Assembly: GCA_900318375.1 (NCBI GenBank)
Contig: ONKG01000007.1
Coordinates: forward strand, 79,829-143,828
Length of the DNA: 64,000 nucleotides
DNA from: an uncultured Lachnospiraceae bacterium
GTDB taxonomy: Bacteria > Bacillota > Clostridia > Lachnospirales > Lachnospiraceae
Reading direction: 5' to 3'
Part shown: positions 53,651 through 61,953 of the stretch, in pieces
Position numbering within the stretch: position 1 is the first letter of the stretch
Layout of the letters: each line of letters opens with the position of its first letter
Made by a program: the position numbers and the translations under genes
Notes under the pieces: generated by a model
Databases searched by the model: none
The model's input: the letters and a program-made list of their open reading frames with translations, nothing else
What the model was told of the DNA's origin: nothing

Positions 53651-53701
53651 TTATCTGCTGACCCGCAGGAGATTGCTGTTATCTGCTGACCCGCAGGAGA
53701 T
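53651..53701 (-). repeat. 23-bp direct repeat duplicating the trhP gene end
   Basis: TTATCTGCTGACCCGCAGGA plus GAT occurs at 53679-53701, encoding the last codons and stop of the U32 gene, and identically at 53651-53673 in the intergenic region. Spacing is 28 bp. Confidence 0.93.
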
Positions 53702-54983
53702 CGCCGGGCGCAGCCTGCGCATCCAGCTGAAGGCGGATCAGCTCTCCGGGATGCGGGGCACTCTGCACAGCTTCTCCGTCTGCGTTCCACATACCGAGTA
53801 CATGTGCAGGGAGATCTCTGCCGTCGGGACACATGATCTCGATCGTCTCTCCGACCGAGAACTTGTTTTTCTGATGAATGGTCACAAGACCGGGCAGACT
53901 CTCCTGCCCTGCCGGACCTGCGCCGCTCTGCTGCAGGCCCTCTGCCGCGCCGGGCGCCGTCTCTTCGATAATTCCCAGAAATACCGCGTCGCTGGCATAG
54001 GTATTATCTGTATAGACCATGGACTGCGTGTCGGGCCTTCCGAAGTAAAAACCGGTCGTGAAGTCACGATAGGTGCACTTGCGGATCTCCTGACGATACC
54101 AGTCCATGCCGGCGGCATATTTTTCATCGCTCTCAAGATAATCGTCAATTGCGCGTCTGTAGGCACGGGTGATGGAAGCGACATAAAGCGCCGTCTTCAT
54201 GCGCCCCTCGATCTTGAGGCTGTCGATTCCGGCCCTGGCCAGTTCCGGCAGATGTTCGATCATGCACAGATCGCGCGAATTAAATATATATGTTCCTCTT
54301 TCGTTTTCCTCGACAGGGAAATATTCTCCGGGACGAGTCTCCTCCGCGACCGCATATTTCCATCTGCAGGGATGTGTACAGGCACCGCGGTTGGCATCAC
54401 GCCCTGTAAACCAGGCGGACAGCAGGCATCTTCCCGAATAGGAAATGCACATGGCGCCGTGGATAAAAGCCTCAATTTCCAGATCAGCAGGTGTCCGCTC
54501 CCGGATCTGCGCGATTTCCTTCAGAGACAGCTCTCTTGCGCAGACGACGCGGGCGGCGCCCAGCTCATGCCAGAAACGGAATGTGCCGTAATTGGTATTG
54601 TTTGCCTGCGTAGAGATATGAATCGGGATTTCCGGACAGAACTGTCTGGCCAGTGAAAACATACCCGGATCCGCCACGAGGACAGCATCCGGCTTCATCT
54701 CCGCCAACTCCTCAAAGTAAGCAGCCGCTCGGTCCAGATCCTGATTGTGAGCAAAAATATTGGCGGCGACATGAACATGCACGCCTCGGGAGTGTGCGTA
54801 TTCAATGCCCGCCCGCATATCTTCGGGGCTGAAATTCCTGGCCTTTGCGCGCAGGCTGAAGGCCTCTCCCCCTATATATACTGCGTCCGCGCCGAAGTTC
54901 ACTGCTGTGCGCAGGACTTCAAGATCCTTTGCGGGGATCAGAAGTTCCGGCTTGGCGCGGTTTGTCTTCCATCTTTTTTCCAT
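53679..54983 (-). CDS. U32-family peptidase/tRNA-hydroxylation protein (TrhP-like)
   Basis: The 434-residue protein matches the U32 (YegQ/YrrN-YrrO) group: ELLIPAKDLEVLRTAVNFGA, VADPGMFSLARQFCPEIPIH, FIHGAMCISYSGRCLLSAWF and the Cys-rich ANRGACTHPCRWKY, where conserved cysteines bind an Fe-S cluster. In Bacillus, TrhP proteins hydroxylate U34 of tRNAs, using prephenate, and TrmR methylates the product. The methyltransferase gene is the next gene upstream here, supporting that role. Only one U32 gene is present in this window, whereas Bacillus carries two adjacent. The start has no strong ribosome site. Confidence 0.88.
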   Translation of the reverse strand: MEKRWKTNRAKPELLIPAKDLEVLRTAVNFGADAVYIGGEAFSLRAKARNFSPEDMRAGIEYAHSRGVHVHVAANIFAHNQDLDRAAAYFEELAEMKPDAVLVADPGMFSLARQFCPEIPIHISTQANNTNYGTFRFWHELGAARVVCARELSLKEIAQIRERTPADLEIEAFIHGAMCISYSGRCLLSAWFTGRDANRGACTHPCRWKYAVAEETRPGEYFPVEENERGTYIFNSRDLCMIEHLPELARAGIDSLKIEGRMKTALYVASITRAYRRAIDDYLESDEKYAAGMDWYRQEIRKCTYRDFTTGFYFGRPDTQSMVYTDNTYASDAVFLGIIEETAPGAAEGLQQSGAGPAGQESLPGLVTIHQKNKFSVGETIEIMCPDGRDLPAHVLGMWNADGEAVQSAPHPGELIRLQLDAQAAPGDLLRVSR

Positions 54984-55007
54984 ATTTTATCTTTTTTATC
55001 TTTTTTT

Positions 55008-55170
55008 GTAACTATTCAGCTTCACCGGAATCTGTCTCAAAACCGGGACGGGAGCTTGCTTACCGGACAGGTTTGAGACAAATTCCGGTGAAGGCCTGGA
55101 GCGGAGCCCCCCGGACTTTCCACAGCGGGCAATGCCGTGCATTGCGAGCCGAAGAAAGCTGAATAGTTAC
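55008..55170. repeat. Long nested inverted-repeat element between trmR and trhP
   Basis: Outer arms GTAACTATTCAGCTT (55008-55022) and AAGCTGAATAGTTAC (55156-55170) are perfect. Inner arms 55021-55041 (TTCACCGGAAT start) and 55072-55092 are 21 bp with one mismatch, around a 30-nt loop. A CAATGC/GCATTG stem lies in the right-hand interval. The right arm overlaps the trmR stop codon. T-runs lie just outside both arms on the plus strand. Confidence 0.88.
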
Positions 55171-55868
55171 TTTTTTTTCAGTGAAACAGCTGCGCCGTCT
55201 CCCGTCGGGAGCAGAAGAGTCTCGAGCCGGGGCTCCTCCATCAGTGCGCGGATATAGGCGCGCATGCGGGCATGGATCGTCCTGTTGCGGCGGGTCACGG
55301 CAAAACGGGAGGAAAGTATCTCCCCCTCCTGCAGAATATTGTCCGTGATCATGATCCCGCCCGGACTGAGCAGGCGGACCGCATCCGGCAGAAAACGGAT
55401 ATACTGTCCCTTCGCCGCATCCATAAATACCAGGTCAAAAGAAGCATCCTCCCGGATTTCCTGCAGGACCTGCGCGGCATCTCCTTCCATCAACTCGATG
55501 CCGGTCTTTTTGCCGCCGGCAGCCTCTGTGCCGTATTTTATGAAGTTTCCGCGCGCTGCCGCGGCGCGTTGGTGATCTTTTTCGATTGTCAAGATCCGGC
55601 AGCCCTCAGGAGCATAGTGCTGCATGAAGAGGGCGGAAAAGCCGACTGCCGTCCCGATCTCCAGAATACGGGCCGGCCTGTTCATGGTGAGAAAAAACCG
55701 GATCAGATTCTGTGTCTGCGGCCTTATGATGGGAACACCCGCCAGAAGGGCCTCCTGTTCCAACCCCTGCAGATGCGCCGGCCCCGGAGGTGTCATTGCC
55801 TCAATGAACACTTCCATACGTTCAGGATCAGGCACAGGATTCAAACGTCCGTCACTGTCCCCAGACAT
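55167..55868 (-). CDS. O-methyltransferase (TrmR-like, tRNA 5-hydroxyuridine)
   Basis: The 233-residue AdoMet-dependent methyltransferase of the SAM-binding Rossmann type has FARILEIGTAVGFSALFM-type motif I (RILEIGTAVGFSALFM), GCRILTIEKDHQRA, LMEGDAAQVL and FDLVFMDAAKGQY (motif IV/V, metal-dependent O-MT). This is the YrrM/TrmR group that converts ho5U34 to mo5U34 in tRNA. Its stop region overlaps an inverted-repeat element. It overlaps the MltG-like gene upstream by 17 nt and precedes the U32 gene downstream, as in Bacillus yrrL-yrrM-yrrN. GGAGAATAAAG precedes the ATG. Confidence 0.87.
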   Translation of the reverse strand: MSGDSDGRLNPVPDPERMEVFIEAMTPPGPAHLQGLEQEALLAGVPIIRPQTQNLIRFFLTMNRPARILEIGTAVGFSALFMQHYAPEGCRILTIEKDHQRAAAARGNFIKYGTEAAGGKKTGIELMEGDAAQVLQEIREDASFDLVFMDAAKGQYIRFLPDAVRLLSPGGIMITDNILQEGEILSSRFAVTRRNRTIHARMRAYIRALMEEPRLETLLLPTGDGAAVSLKKK

Positions 55869-56334
55869 CTTTATTCTCCGTCTCTGTATTGGTCTGTCCG
55901 CTGTCCGCCGGCACTTCTCCCGTGCTCTGATTCTCTCCTGCAGGTACTGAGGCAGGATCGACAGACAGTTTTTCCAGCATTTGTTCCATGGTCATATCAG
56001 AAGAGAGGGTGTAGGTTCCGGGCACAATCGAATGCCTGTACCCGGAGAGCCTCGCCTTGACAGCAAATGCATACTTGCTGCTGATGAGGTTCAGATTCTC
56101 AAGGACTTCTCCCACCTCGAGCGCGGAAGAGGCCTGCTCTTCGGAAATCGTTACCAACTCACTGTGGGCTTCACCGGGAGTGTCGAGTCCCTTTTGTACG
56201 AACAGTCCGTATCCCTCTGTATAGGCGCGTCCCGCCCAGATCACGATCAAAACTGCACATATGATCGGGACAGCATCCATGATCAGACCGATGACCGTCT
56301 CAATAATACCTGTTCGCTCGATTTTGTTATCCAT
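55852..56334 (-). CDS. Short MltG-like membrane protein lacking the catalytic domain
   Basis: The 160-residue product has one membrane helix (about residues 17-38, LIMDAVPIICAVLIVIWAG) and a LysM-like/YceG-N-terminal region (VTISEEQASSALEVGEVLENLNLISSKYAFAVKARLSGYRHSIVPGTYTLSSD, about residues 58-115 in split motifs), then a Pro/Gln/Asn-rich tail. It matches the substrate-positioning region of the YceG/MltG endolytic transglycosylases but stops before the catalytic Glu region. In Bacillus the gene in this position (yrrL) is full-length mltG. Probable role is binding or regulation rather than lysis. The ATG at 56334 has GGAGGAAGC upstream. It overlaps trmR. Confidence 0.8.
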   Translation of the reverse strand: MDNKIERTGIIETVIGLIMDAVPIICAVLIVIWAGRAYTEGYGLFVQKGLDTPGEAHSELVTISEEQASSALEVGEVLENLNLISSKYAFAVKARLSGYRHSIVPGTYTLSSDMTMEQMLEKLSVDPASVPAGENQSTGEVPADSGQTNTETENKDVWGQ

Positions 56335-56438
56335 AGAGCTTCCTCCGGGATGATTGATGATTTCCTTCACTCACTGACTCACCTTGCCTGCGGCGCCAGA
56401 TGCAGCTTCGACTGCTGCGGCCGGTCCTGCGGCAGCCT

Positions 56439-58601
56439 TTAAACTTCAAGGATCATAGGAAGGATGACGGGACTCCTCTGGGTTTTTTTCCAGAAAAAGT
56501 CATTCAGTCCGTCCTTCACGGTGTTTTTGTAGCGGTTCCAGTCGGTAACACCGTTCTCCATGCAGCGGTAAATCGCCTCTTCCGCAACTGCGGCGGCTCC
56601 GGTCATAAGGTCGTCCGCCTCCTTGATATACACGAATCCACGAGATGTGATCTCGGGACCCGAAAGCAGTTCGCAGTTCTGCGCATCGAGGGCAAAAGCG
56701 ACAATGACGATTCCGTCCTCTGCCAGGTGCTGCCGGTCGCGCAGGACCACATTTCCGACATCTCCGACGCCGAGTCCATCGACCAGAATATTTCCGACCT
56801 GGACCTTCTCGCGGACGGCTGCGCCGTCTTCCGAGAGTTCGAGCACGTCGCCGGAACGGAGGATGAAAATATCCTCCTTGCTATAACCCATTTCACGCGC
56901 AATCTTTGCCTGCGCCTTCAGATGACGGAATTCGCCGTGGACCGGAATGGCAAATCTGGGCTGGACCAGCTGATAAATCAGCTTGACATCCTCCTGACAG
57001 GGATGGCCGGATGCATGCACGTCCTGCGTTATAACATCAGCTCCCTTCATGAGGAGTTTGTTGACGACTGCTGTGACTGCCTTTTCATTGCCCGGGATCG
57101 GGCTGGAGGAAAAGACAACTGTGTCGCCTGGGCCGATGGTCACCTTGCGGTGCATGCCGTCCGCCATTCGGCTCAGAGCGGCCATGCTCTCACCCTGGCT
57201 GCCGGTGGTGATGATAACAGTCTTCTCTCCCGGATAGTTTTTGAGCTGATCGATTTCGATCAGGGTATTGTCCGGGACATTGAGCACATCAAGCTTGGTG
57301 GCAGTCTCAATGATATTGACCATGCTGCGTCCCTCGACGACAACTTTCCGGCCGTATTTATAGGCGTAATTGATTATCTGCTGCACCCGGTCCACGTTGG
57401 ACGCGAATGTGGCGACAATAATGCGTGTGTCCGCGTGATCACGGAAGATCTGGTCGATATTTCTGCCGACTACCTTCTCGGAAGGTGTGTGTCCGGGGCG
57501 CTCGGAATTAGTGGAGTCGCACATAAGGGCCAGCACACCTTCATTGCCCAGTTCGGCAAAGCGCTGCAGATCGATCGCATCACCGTAGACCGGCGTGAAG
57601 TCGACCTTGAAGTCGCCGGTGTGCACAATGGTGCCTGCCGGAGATTTAATGGCCAGTGCAGCTGCATCCACAATGCTGTGATTGGTCTTGATGAATTCGA
57701 CATCGAACTCTCCGAGTTCTACAATATCGCCGAAGGAGACCACATGGCGTTCGGTAATCTCGAGCAGATTGTGCTCACGGAGCTTGTTTTCAATAATACC
57801 CATTGTCAGGCGTGTCCCGTACACGGGAACATTGATTATTTTCAAGACATAGGGGAGAGCCCCTATGTGGTCCTCATGTCCGTGGGTGATGACGAAGCCT
57901 TTTACCTTGTCAATATTCTCTTCCAGATAAGTGGTATCCGGAATAACCAGATCGATGCCGAACATATCGTCCTCCGGGAACGCGAGGCCGCAGTCCACAA
58001 CGACGATGCTGTCCCCGTACTCAAAGGCTGTGATGTTCATACCGATCTGCTCCAGTCCTCCCAGCGGAATGATCCGCAGAGAAGGAGCGGGCCCCATATT
58101 TAATTTTTCCTTGTTGTTTTTCAATCTGTCTCCTCTTCCGGGGACCCAATCCCGCCTTTTCAATCCTTCGGAGCGGCCTGTGCTTTTCTTCTGCCTGTCA
58201 GATCCGGATCTGTGTTCTGCAGCGGTTACTGACCTGTCCGTTCTGACTCTCTGTTCTGTCTTCCCGGCAGCTTTGACTGACCCCGGCCTGTGATCTGCAG
58301 ATCTGTAATCTGCGGTCTTCCCTGCAATATCTTTATAATTCTTACCCCGGTTCTTATTATTCCCGGGATTCTTGCTGTTCTTATCCGGTCTGTTCTTATC
58401 CTCGCCGCCGCTGAGCCTGGCCTGTAAGTGAGATCCGGTTCCTTTCTTTACTGCTTTTTTCTTTGCCGCTTCTTTCTTTACCGTTTCTTTCTTTACCGTT
58501 TCTTTCTTCTTAATTTCTCTCTTTTTATAACCCTGCTTTTTTAATTCTCTCCCGGGTGTGTCTTTTTTAAACTCTCTTTTTTTAAATATACTTTTCTTCA
58601 A
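56439..58601 (-). CDS. rnjA: Ribonuclease J with a long basic N-terminal extension
   Basis: The 720-residue product has a typical RNase J from about residue 169 onward: beta-lactamase HGHEDHIGAL metal motif (about 241), VFSSSPIPGNE, TQDVHASGHPCQED and VHGEFRHLKAQ, with the C-terminal RNA-binding domain. It acts as an endo- and 5'-exonuclease for mRNA decay and rRNA processing. The first 168 residues are disordered, Lys/Arg-rich repeats (KKETVKKETVKKEAAKKK). The TTG start at 58601 has no strong ribosome site, whereas MGPAPSL at codon 169 (58097) has AAGGAAA 8 nt upstream, giving a normal 552-residue enzyme. Both forms may be made. It is near the DUF1292-ruvX-ireB-mtaB genes. Confidence 0.93.
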   Translation of the reverse strand: MKKSIFKKREFKKDTPGRELKKQGYKKREIKKKETVKKETVKKEAAKKKAVKKGTGSHLQARLSGGEDKNRPDKNSKNPGNNKNRGKNYKDIAGKTADYRSADHRPGSVKAAGKTEQRVRTDRSVTAAEHRSGSDRQKKSTGRSEGLKRRDWVPGRGDRLKNNKEKLNMGPAPSLRIIPLGGLEQIGMNITAFEYGDSIVVVDCGLAFPEDDMFGIDLVIPDTTYLEENIDKVKGFVITHGHEDHIGALPYVLKIINVPVYGTRLTMGIIENKLREHNLLEITERHVVSFGDIVELGEFDVEFIKTNHSIVDAAALAIKSPAGTIVHTGDFKVDFTPVYGDAIDLQRFAELGNEGVLALMCDSTNSERPGHTPSEKVVGRNIDQIFRDHADTRIIVATFASNVDRVQQIINYAYKYGRKVVVEGRSMVNIIETATKLDVLNVPDNTLIEIDQLKNYPGEKTVIITTGSQGESMAALSRMADGMHRKVTIGPGDTVVFSSSPIPGNEKAVTAVVNKLLMKGADVITQDVHASGHPCQEDVKLIYQLVQPRFAIPVHGEFRHLKAQAKIAREMGYSKEDIFILRSGDVLELSEDGAAVREKVQVGNILVDGLGVGDVGNVVLRDRQHLAEDGIVIVAFALDAQNCELLSGPEITSRGFVYIKEADDLMTGAAAVAEEAIYRCMENGVTDWNRYKNTVKDGLNDFFWKKTQRSPVILPMILEV

Positions 58602-58681
58602 CTTATCTCTTCTACTCTTCTCTTTCTTCTTCTCTTCTGTCTTACAAACAAGCCCATCCAGGGAGCGGCATCCGCAGCGCG

Positions 58682-58729
58682 GTCACAGGATACCTGCGCC
58701 GCCCGGCGGTAAAATCATCCGGAGTGAAA
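58682..58729 (-). repeat. Short diverged copy of the family 2 repeat
   Basis: Shares the TCACAGGATACCTG block and AAAATCATCCGGAGTGAAA with the copy at 63686. It lies just past the DUF1292 stop, in the same orientation relative to the gene. Confidence 0.7.
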
Positions 58730-58780
58730 TAACCGCCCCTGCGATATGCGGCAGTCCGTTCGTCCCCGTCAGCTTTCTCC

Positions 58781-59047
58781 TCAGATTTCCACTTCAATGC
58801 CGAGTTCTTCGAGGTCATCGCGCATCAGCAGAAGGACTGCGGTCAGTTCATCTTCATCTTCCACGACATCAAAAGTGACCTCATTCCCGTCATCATTGGG
58901 ATTGGCGCGCAGAATGAGCGCTTCTGCATCGTCATTCTGGCTGTCTGTGACAAACAGATACTGTTTTCCGCCCAGCATTGCTTCTTCCAATACGTAAAAA
59001 TCCACTGCGTGGTCTTCGCCTTCCGGCATAAACTGTACTTTTTCCAT
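58781..59047 (-). CDS. DUF1292 family small acidic protein (YrzB-like)
   Basis: The 88-residue acidic product matches DUF1292: QFMPEGEDHAVDFYVLEE, KQYLFVTDSQNDDAEALI and the acidic C-terminus VVEDEDELTAVLLLMRDD. Function unknown. In Bacillus the gene (yrzB) lies beside yrrK (ruvX) and yrzL, exactly as here. The ATG at 59047 has CAGGAG 5 nt upstream, better than the GTG at 59053. It is probably co-transcribed with the ruvX-ireB-mtaB block, 64 nt after ruvX. Confidence 0.9.
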   Translation of the reverse strand: MEKVQFMPEGEDHAVDFYVLEEAMLGGKQYLFVTDSQNDDAEALILRANPNDDGNEVTFDVVEDEDELTAVLLLMRDDLEELGIEVEI

Positions 59048-59111
59048 AATCACTCCTGATGATCCGGGACAGGTCCGCAGAAAACGGACTCATCCCGTCG
59101 GACTCTCTTGC

Positions 59112-59570
59112 CTATCTGCCGTTTTCCGGCGCAGCAAAACAGGCAATCTCCTCGCGATGGTTTTCCATGTATTCCCTGAGTATGATGCCTGCAGCGATCA
59201 TATCGACATAATCATGGTATTTTTCACGGGGGATCCCCTGTTCTTTCATTATTTCATCGGCTTCGACCGTTGTCAGACGCTCATCGGACATAACAACCGG
59301 GAGACCGGTTCTTCTCTGCAGACTTTCCTGGAATTCCAGTGTCTTTTCTGCCCGCTCTCCCTGCGAATCGTCCATATTTAACGGCAGTCCCAGAACAATC
59401 AGACCGACATCATACTCCTGGATCAGCTCCTCAATTCGCGCAAATGTCCTGCGGAGCTTGCTCTCTCTGTCTCTGCGGATGATTTCCTTTGGCTGTGCTG
59501 TAATCAAAAGCTCATCACTGAGAGCAACACCGCAGGTCTTTCCGCCAAAGTCCAATCCCATTATTCTCAT
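59112..59570 (-). CDS. ruvX: Holliday junction resolvase-like RNase-H-fold protein
   Basis: The 152-residue product carries the YqgF/RuvX motifs: RIMGLDFGGKTCGVALSD at the start, LIVLGLPLNMDDSQGERAEK and SDERLTTVEADEIM, with acidic residues spaced as in the RNase H fold. YqgF-type proteins act in 16S rRNA 5' processing and are also called Holliday junction resolvase RuvX. The gene is between the DUF1292 gene and ireB, matching the Bacillus order. No special control features were noted. Confidence 0.93.
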   Translation of the reverse strand: MRIMGLDFGGKTCGVALSDELLITAQPKEIIRRDRESKLRRTFARIEELIQEYDVGLIVLGLPLNMDDSQGERAEKTLEFQESLQRRTGLPVVMSDERLTTVEADEIMKEQGIPREKYHDYVDMIAAGIILREYMENHREEIACFAAPENGR

Positions 59571-59614
59571 ATCTGCTTCGTCATTTTCCGTGTGCTGATC
59601 TCCGGATACATCAG

Positions 59615-59902
59615 TCAGTCAGACCAGTGGTTGGCCTGGATATAGCTGCGCATGATTTCCTCGACCAGCTCATCCCGCTCCACTTTCATGATCAGACTGC
59701 GCGCGCCCTTATAGTTCGTCACATATGTGGGGTCGCCGGACATGATATATCCGACAATCTGATTGACGGGGTCATACCCCTTCTCGGAGAGTGCCTCATA
59801 CACAACGGAAAGGATTTTCTGTACTCCGTTTACCTGATCAGGCTGAATCCGGAAAAACTGTGTGCTCTCCAGATCCTTTCTCGAATTGTTTCTATCTTCC
59901 AT
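59615..59902 (-). CDS. IreB family regulatory phosphoprotein
   Basis: The 95-residue product matches DUF965/Ire[58 protein letters not shown] and [13 protein letters not shown]. In Enterococcus IreB is phosphorylated by the PASTA kinase IreK and modulates cephalosporin resistance. The Thr residues near the N-terminus are plausible phospho-sites (inference). The ATG at 59902 follows a GCGAGGCG sequence. It lies 44 nt upstream of ruvX. No PASTA kinase is present in the window. Confidence 0.9.
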   Translation of the reverse strand: MEDRNNSRKDLESTQFFRIQPDQVNGVQKILSVVYEALSEKGYDPVNQIVGYIMSGDPTYVTNYKGARSLIMKVERDELVEEIMRSYIQANHWSD

Positions 59903-60153
59903 ACACGCCTCGCAAAAGACCACATCCCCGCAAATCTCTGTGCTGCCATGTCCACAGTATTGATTCCGGTCTCTGCCGCATCCGGCAGATATCGCAGCAG
60001 GCACAGAATCGCGGCGAATCGTTCAAAAGTCTATCCTTTATCTTACCTTATTTATTGTTCTGATTCAATATTTGTTTATCATAAGTCTCCCGTACCCGCA
60101 GTGACCGCCGGTCTGCCCGGTTTTTCCGGATCAACGTTTTTACGATTTCCCTG

Positions 60154-61698
60154 TCATTCCGGACAGAACAGTACAGCGTCTCCGCGGGACAAAGAAATAC
60201 TGTCCTCAAGGAAGGTCCCTGTGAGCAGCATGCCCGAGTGCAGGCCGGAATCTTCCTCGTCCCCGGCAAAAACAGCGCCGGTCACATAGCGGGCAGTACT
60301 TCCTGTCCAGTATTGTTTTCCCTCATGGCTGCAGAGTTCCTCGAGCAGGATCGTCTCCTTCTCTCCCTCAAACTGCGCGCGGAAATCTGCCGCCTGGGCT
60401 GACGTCATAGCAAGCAGGCGGTCGCTCCGCTGCGCCTTGACAGGCTCCGGGATCTGTCCGGGCATCTTTGCCGCCGCTGTGCCGTTTCGTCTGGAATATC
60501 TGAAAACATGGATCTCGTAAAAACGGATCCGTTCGAGGAAAGCACATGTGGCCGCAAATTCCTCTTCGGTCTCACCCGGGAATCCGACAATGACATCCGT
60601 CGTGATTGCCGGGCGGTCATAATACCTGCGCAGCAATTCCACACTCCGTGCATATTCCTCTGTTGTGTAGTGCCGGTTCATGCGGCGCAGAGTGGCGTCG
60701 CACCCGCTCTGCAGAGAGAGATGAAAATGTGGGCAGACTTTTTCCAGACCCGAAAGACCTGCTATAAAGGATTCCGTCATGATCCGGGGCTCCAGAGAAC
60801 TGAGGCGGATCCTCTCTAATCCTTCCAGGCTGTTCAGTTCTGTCAAAAGATCCAGCAGAGCCTTTCCCGCACGGACAGGATCAAAGCGGATTCCGCGGGG
60901 AATACCGTTCTTGCGGGCAGCACCTCCCTGTTCCTGCCGGGATAAATCCGGATTTGTCAATGCATCCCGGCTTCTCACTGCATCCCGGCTTTTCGCTGCA
61001 TCCGGTTGAGCGTATGCCTCCGGGGAGCCGGCAGCACTGTCAGCAGGAAAGTCCAGCCCGTAAGAACTAACATGAATCCCTGTCAGGACCACCTCGCGGA
61101 TGCCGTCAGCCACCAGTCCTCTGACCTCCCGCAGGATCTCATCCTCTGCCCTGCTGCGGATCCGCCCCCGGGCAAACGGAATGATACAGTAGCTGCAGAA
61201 CTGATTGCATCCGTCCTGAATCTTGATATAGGCACGGGTGTGCCCGGGACTTGTCAGATACATGTTCTCAAAGGCAGGCGAGCAGGTCAGATCCTCCCGG
61301 AAGGAGGGCTTTTCCCGCTCTGTCTGTGCGGGACTCTCCTGTCCCTCTCTCTCGGAGAGGAACTCTGTGAGGATACTGCCGATCTGCGCTTTTCTGTTAT
61401 TTCCGATCACAAGATCGATCGCGTCATCCGCCTCCACCCGCTCCGGATCTGTCTCCACATAGCAGCCGACTGCAATGACAACGGCATCCGGATTCTGTTT
61501 TTTCGCCCGATGCAGCATCTGACGGCTCTTGCGGTCCGCAATATTGGTCACAGTACAGGTATTGACCACGTAAATGTCCGCCTCTTCCTGGAAGGGGACT
61601 TCCTCAAAGCCCCCATCCCGCAGAATCTGGCGCATAATATCCAATTCATAGCTGTTCACCTTACAGCCAAGGTTATGAAAAGCGACTCTTTTTTTCAA
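60154..61698 (-). CDS. mtaB: tRNA threonylcarbamoyladenosine methylthiotransferase
   Basis: The 514-residue protein adds a methylthio group to t6A37 of tRNAs (MtaB class). It has an N-terminal UPF0004 domain (HNLGCKVNSYELD, NTCTVTN, VGCYVETDP), a radical SAM core with the three-Cys motif CNQFCSYCIIPFARG, DVIVGFPGETEEEF and a C-terminal TRAM-like region. It is about 60-80 residues longer than usual because of an Ala/Asp/Ser-rich insertion around residues 245-300, with SRDAVRSRDAL-type repeats. The TTG start at 61698 has GGAG 7 nt upstream; the ATG at 61734 is an alternative. It heads the ireB-ruvX block. Confidence 0.93.
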   Translation of the reverse strand: MKKRVAFHNLGCKVNSYELDIMRQILRDGGFEEVPFQEEADIYVVNTCTVTNIADRKSRQMLHRAKKQNPDAVVIAVGCYVETDPERVEADDAIDLVIGNNRKAQIGSILTEFLSEREGQESPAQTEREKPSFREDLTCSPAFENMYLTSPGHTRAYIKIQDGCNQFCSYCIIPFARGRIRSRAEDEILREVRGLVADGIREVVLTGIHVSSYGLDFPADSAAGSPEAYAQPDAAKSRDAVRSRDALTNPDLSRQEQGGAARKNGIPRGIRFDPVRAGKALLDLLTELNSLEGLERIRLSSLEPRIMTESFIAGLSGLEKVCPHFHLSLQSGCDATLRRMNRHYTTEEYARSVELLRRYYDRPAITTDVIVGFPGETEEEFAATCAFLERIRFYEIHVFRYSRRNGTAAAKMPGQIPEPVKAQRSDRLLAMTSAQAADFRAQFEGEKETILLEELCSHEGKQYWTGSTARYVTGAVFAGDEEDSGLHSGMLLTGTFLEDSISLSRGDAVLFCPE

Positions 61699-61782
61699 AC
61701 TCTTATCTCCTGCGGGCCTGTCGGCATGGATCATTTGAGCCGTTCCGAAACCACAAGGGTTTTATAACCCGGATTTTTATCA

Positions 61783-61811
61783 TTGACTTTTATCAACTCA
61801 GATTTTATATT
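61783..61811 (+). promoter_or_regulatory. Promoter for the HPr-like gene
   Basis: TTGACT at 61783-61788, a 17-nt spacer and TATATT at 61806-61811. About 140 nt lies between the predicted start site and the HPr-like start codon. Confidence 0.7.
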
Positions 61812-61953
61812 TTTTTATGGAACAGGCGTTTCCAGACGATCCTATCCTTCTTCGGACAGTCAGTCCGCCCGGAAAGGGGATCCGTCTGATGCATTACAAG
61901 TATCTCCTCGAACAGGTGCCGTGCACCGGAAAGGAAAAGGGTTAATCAATCAT

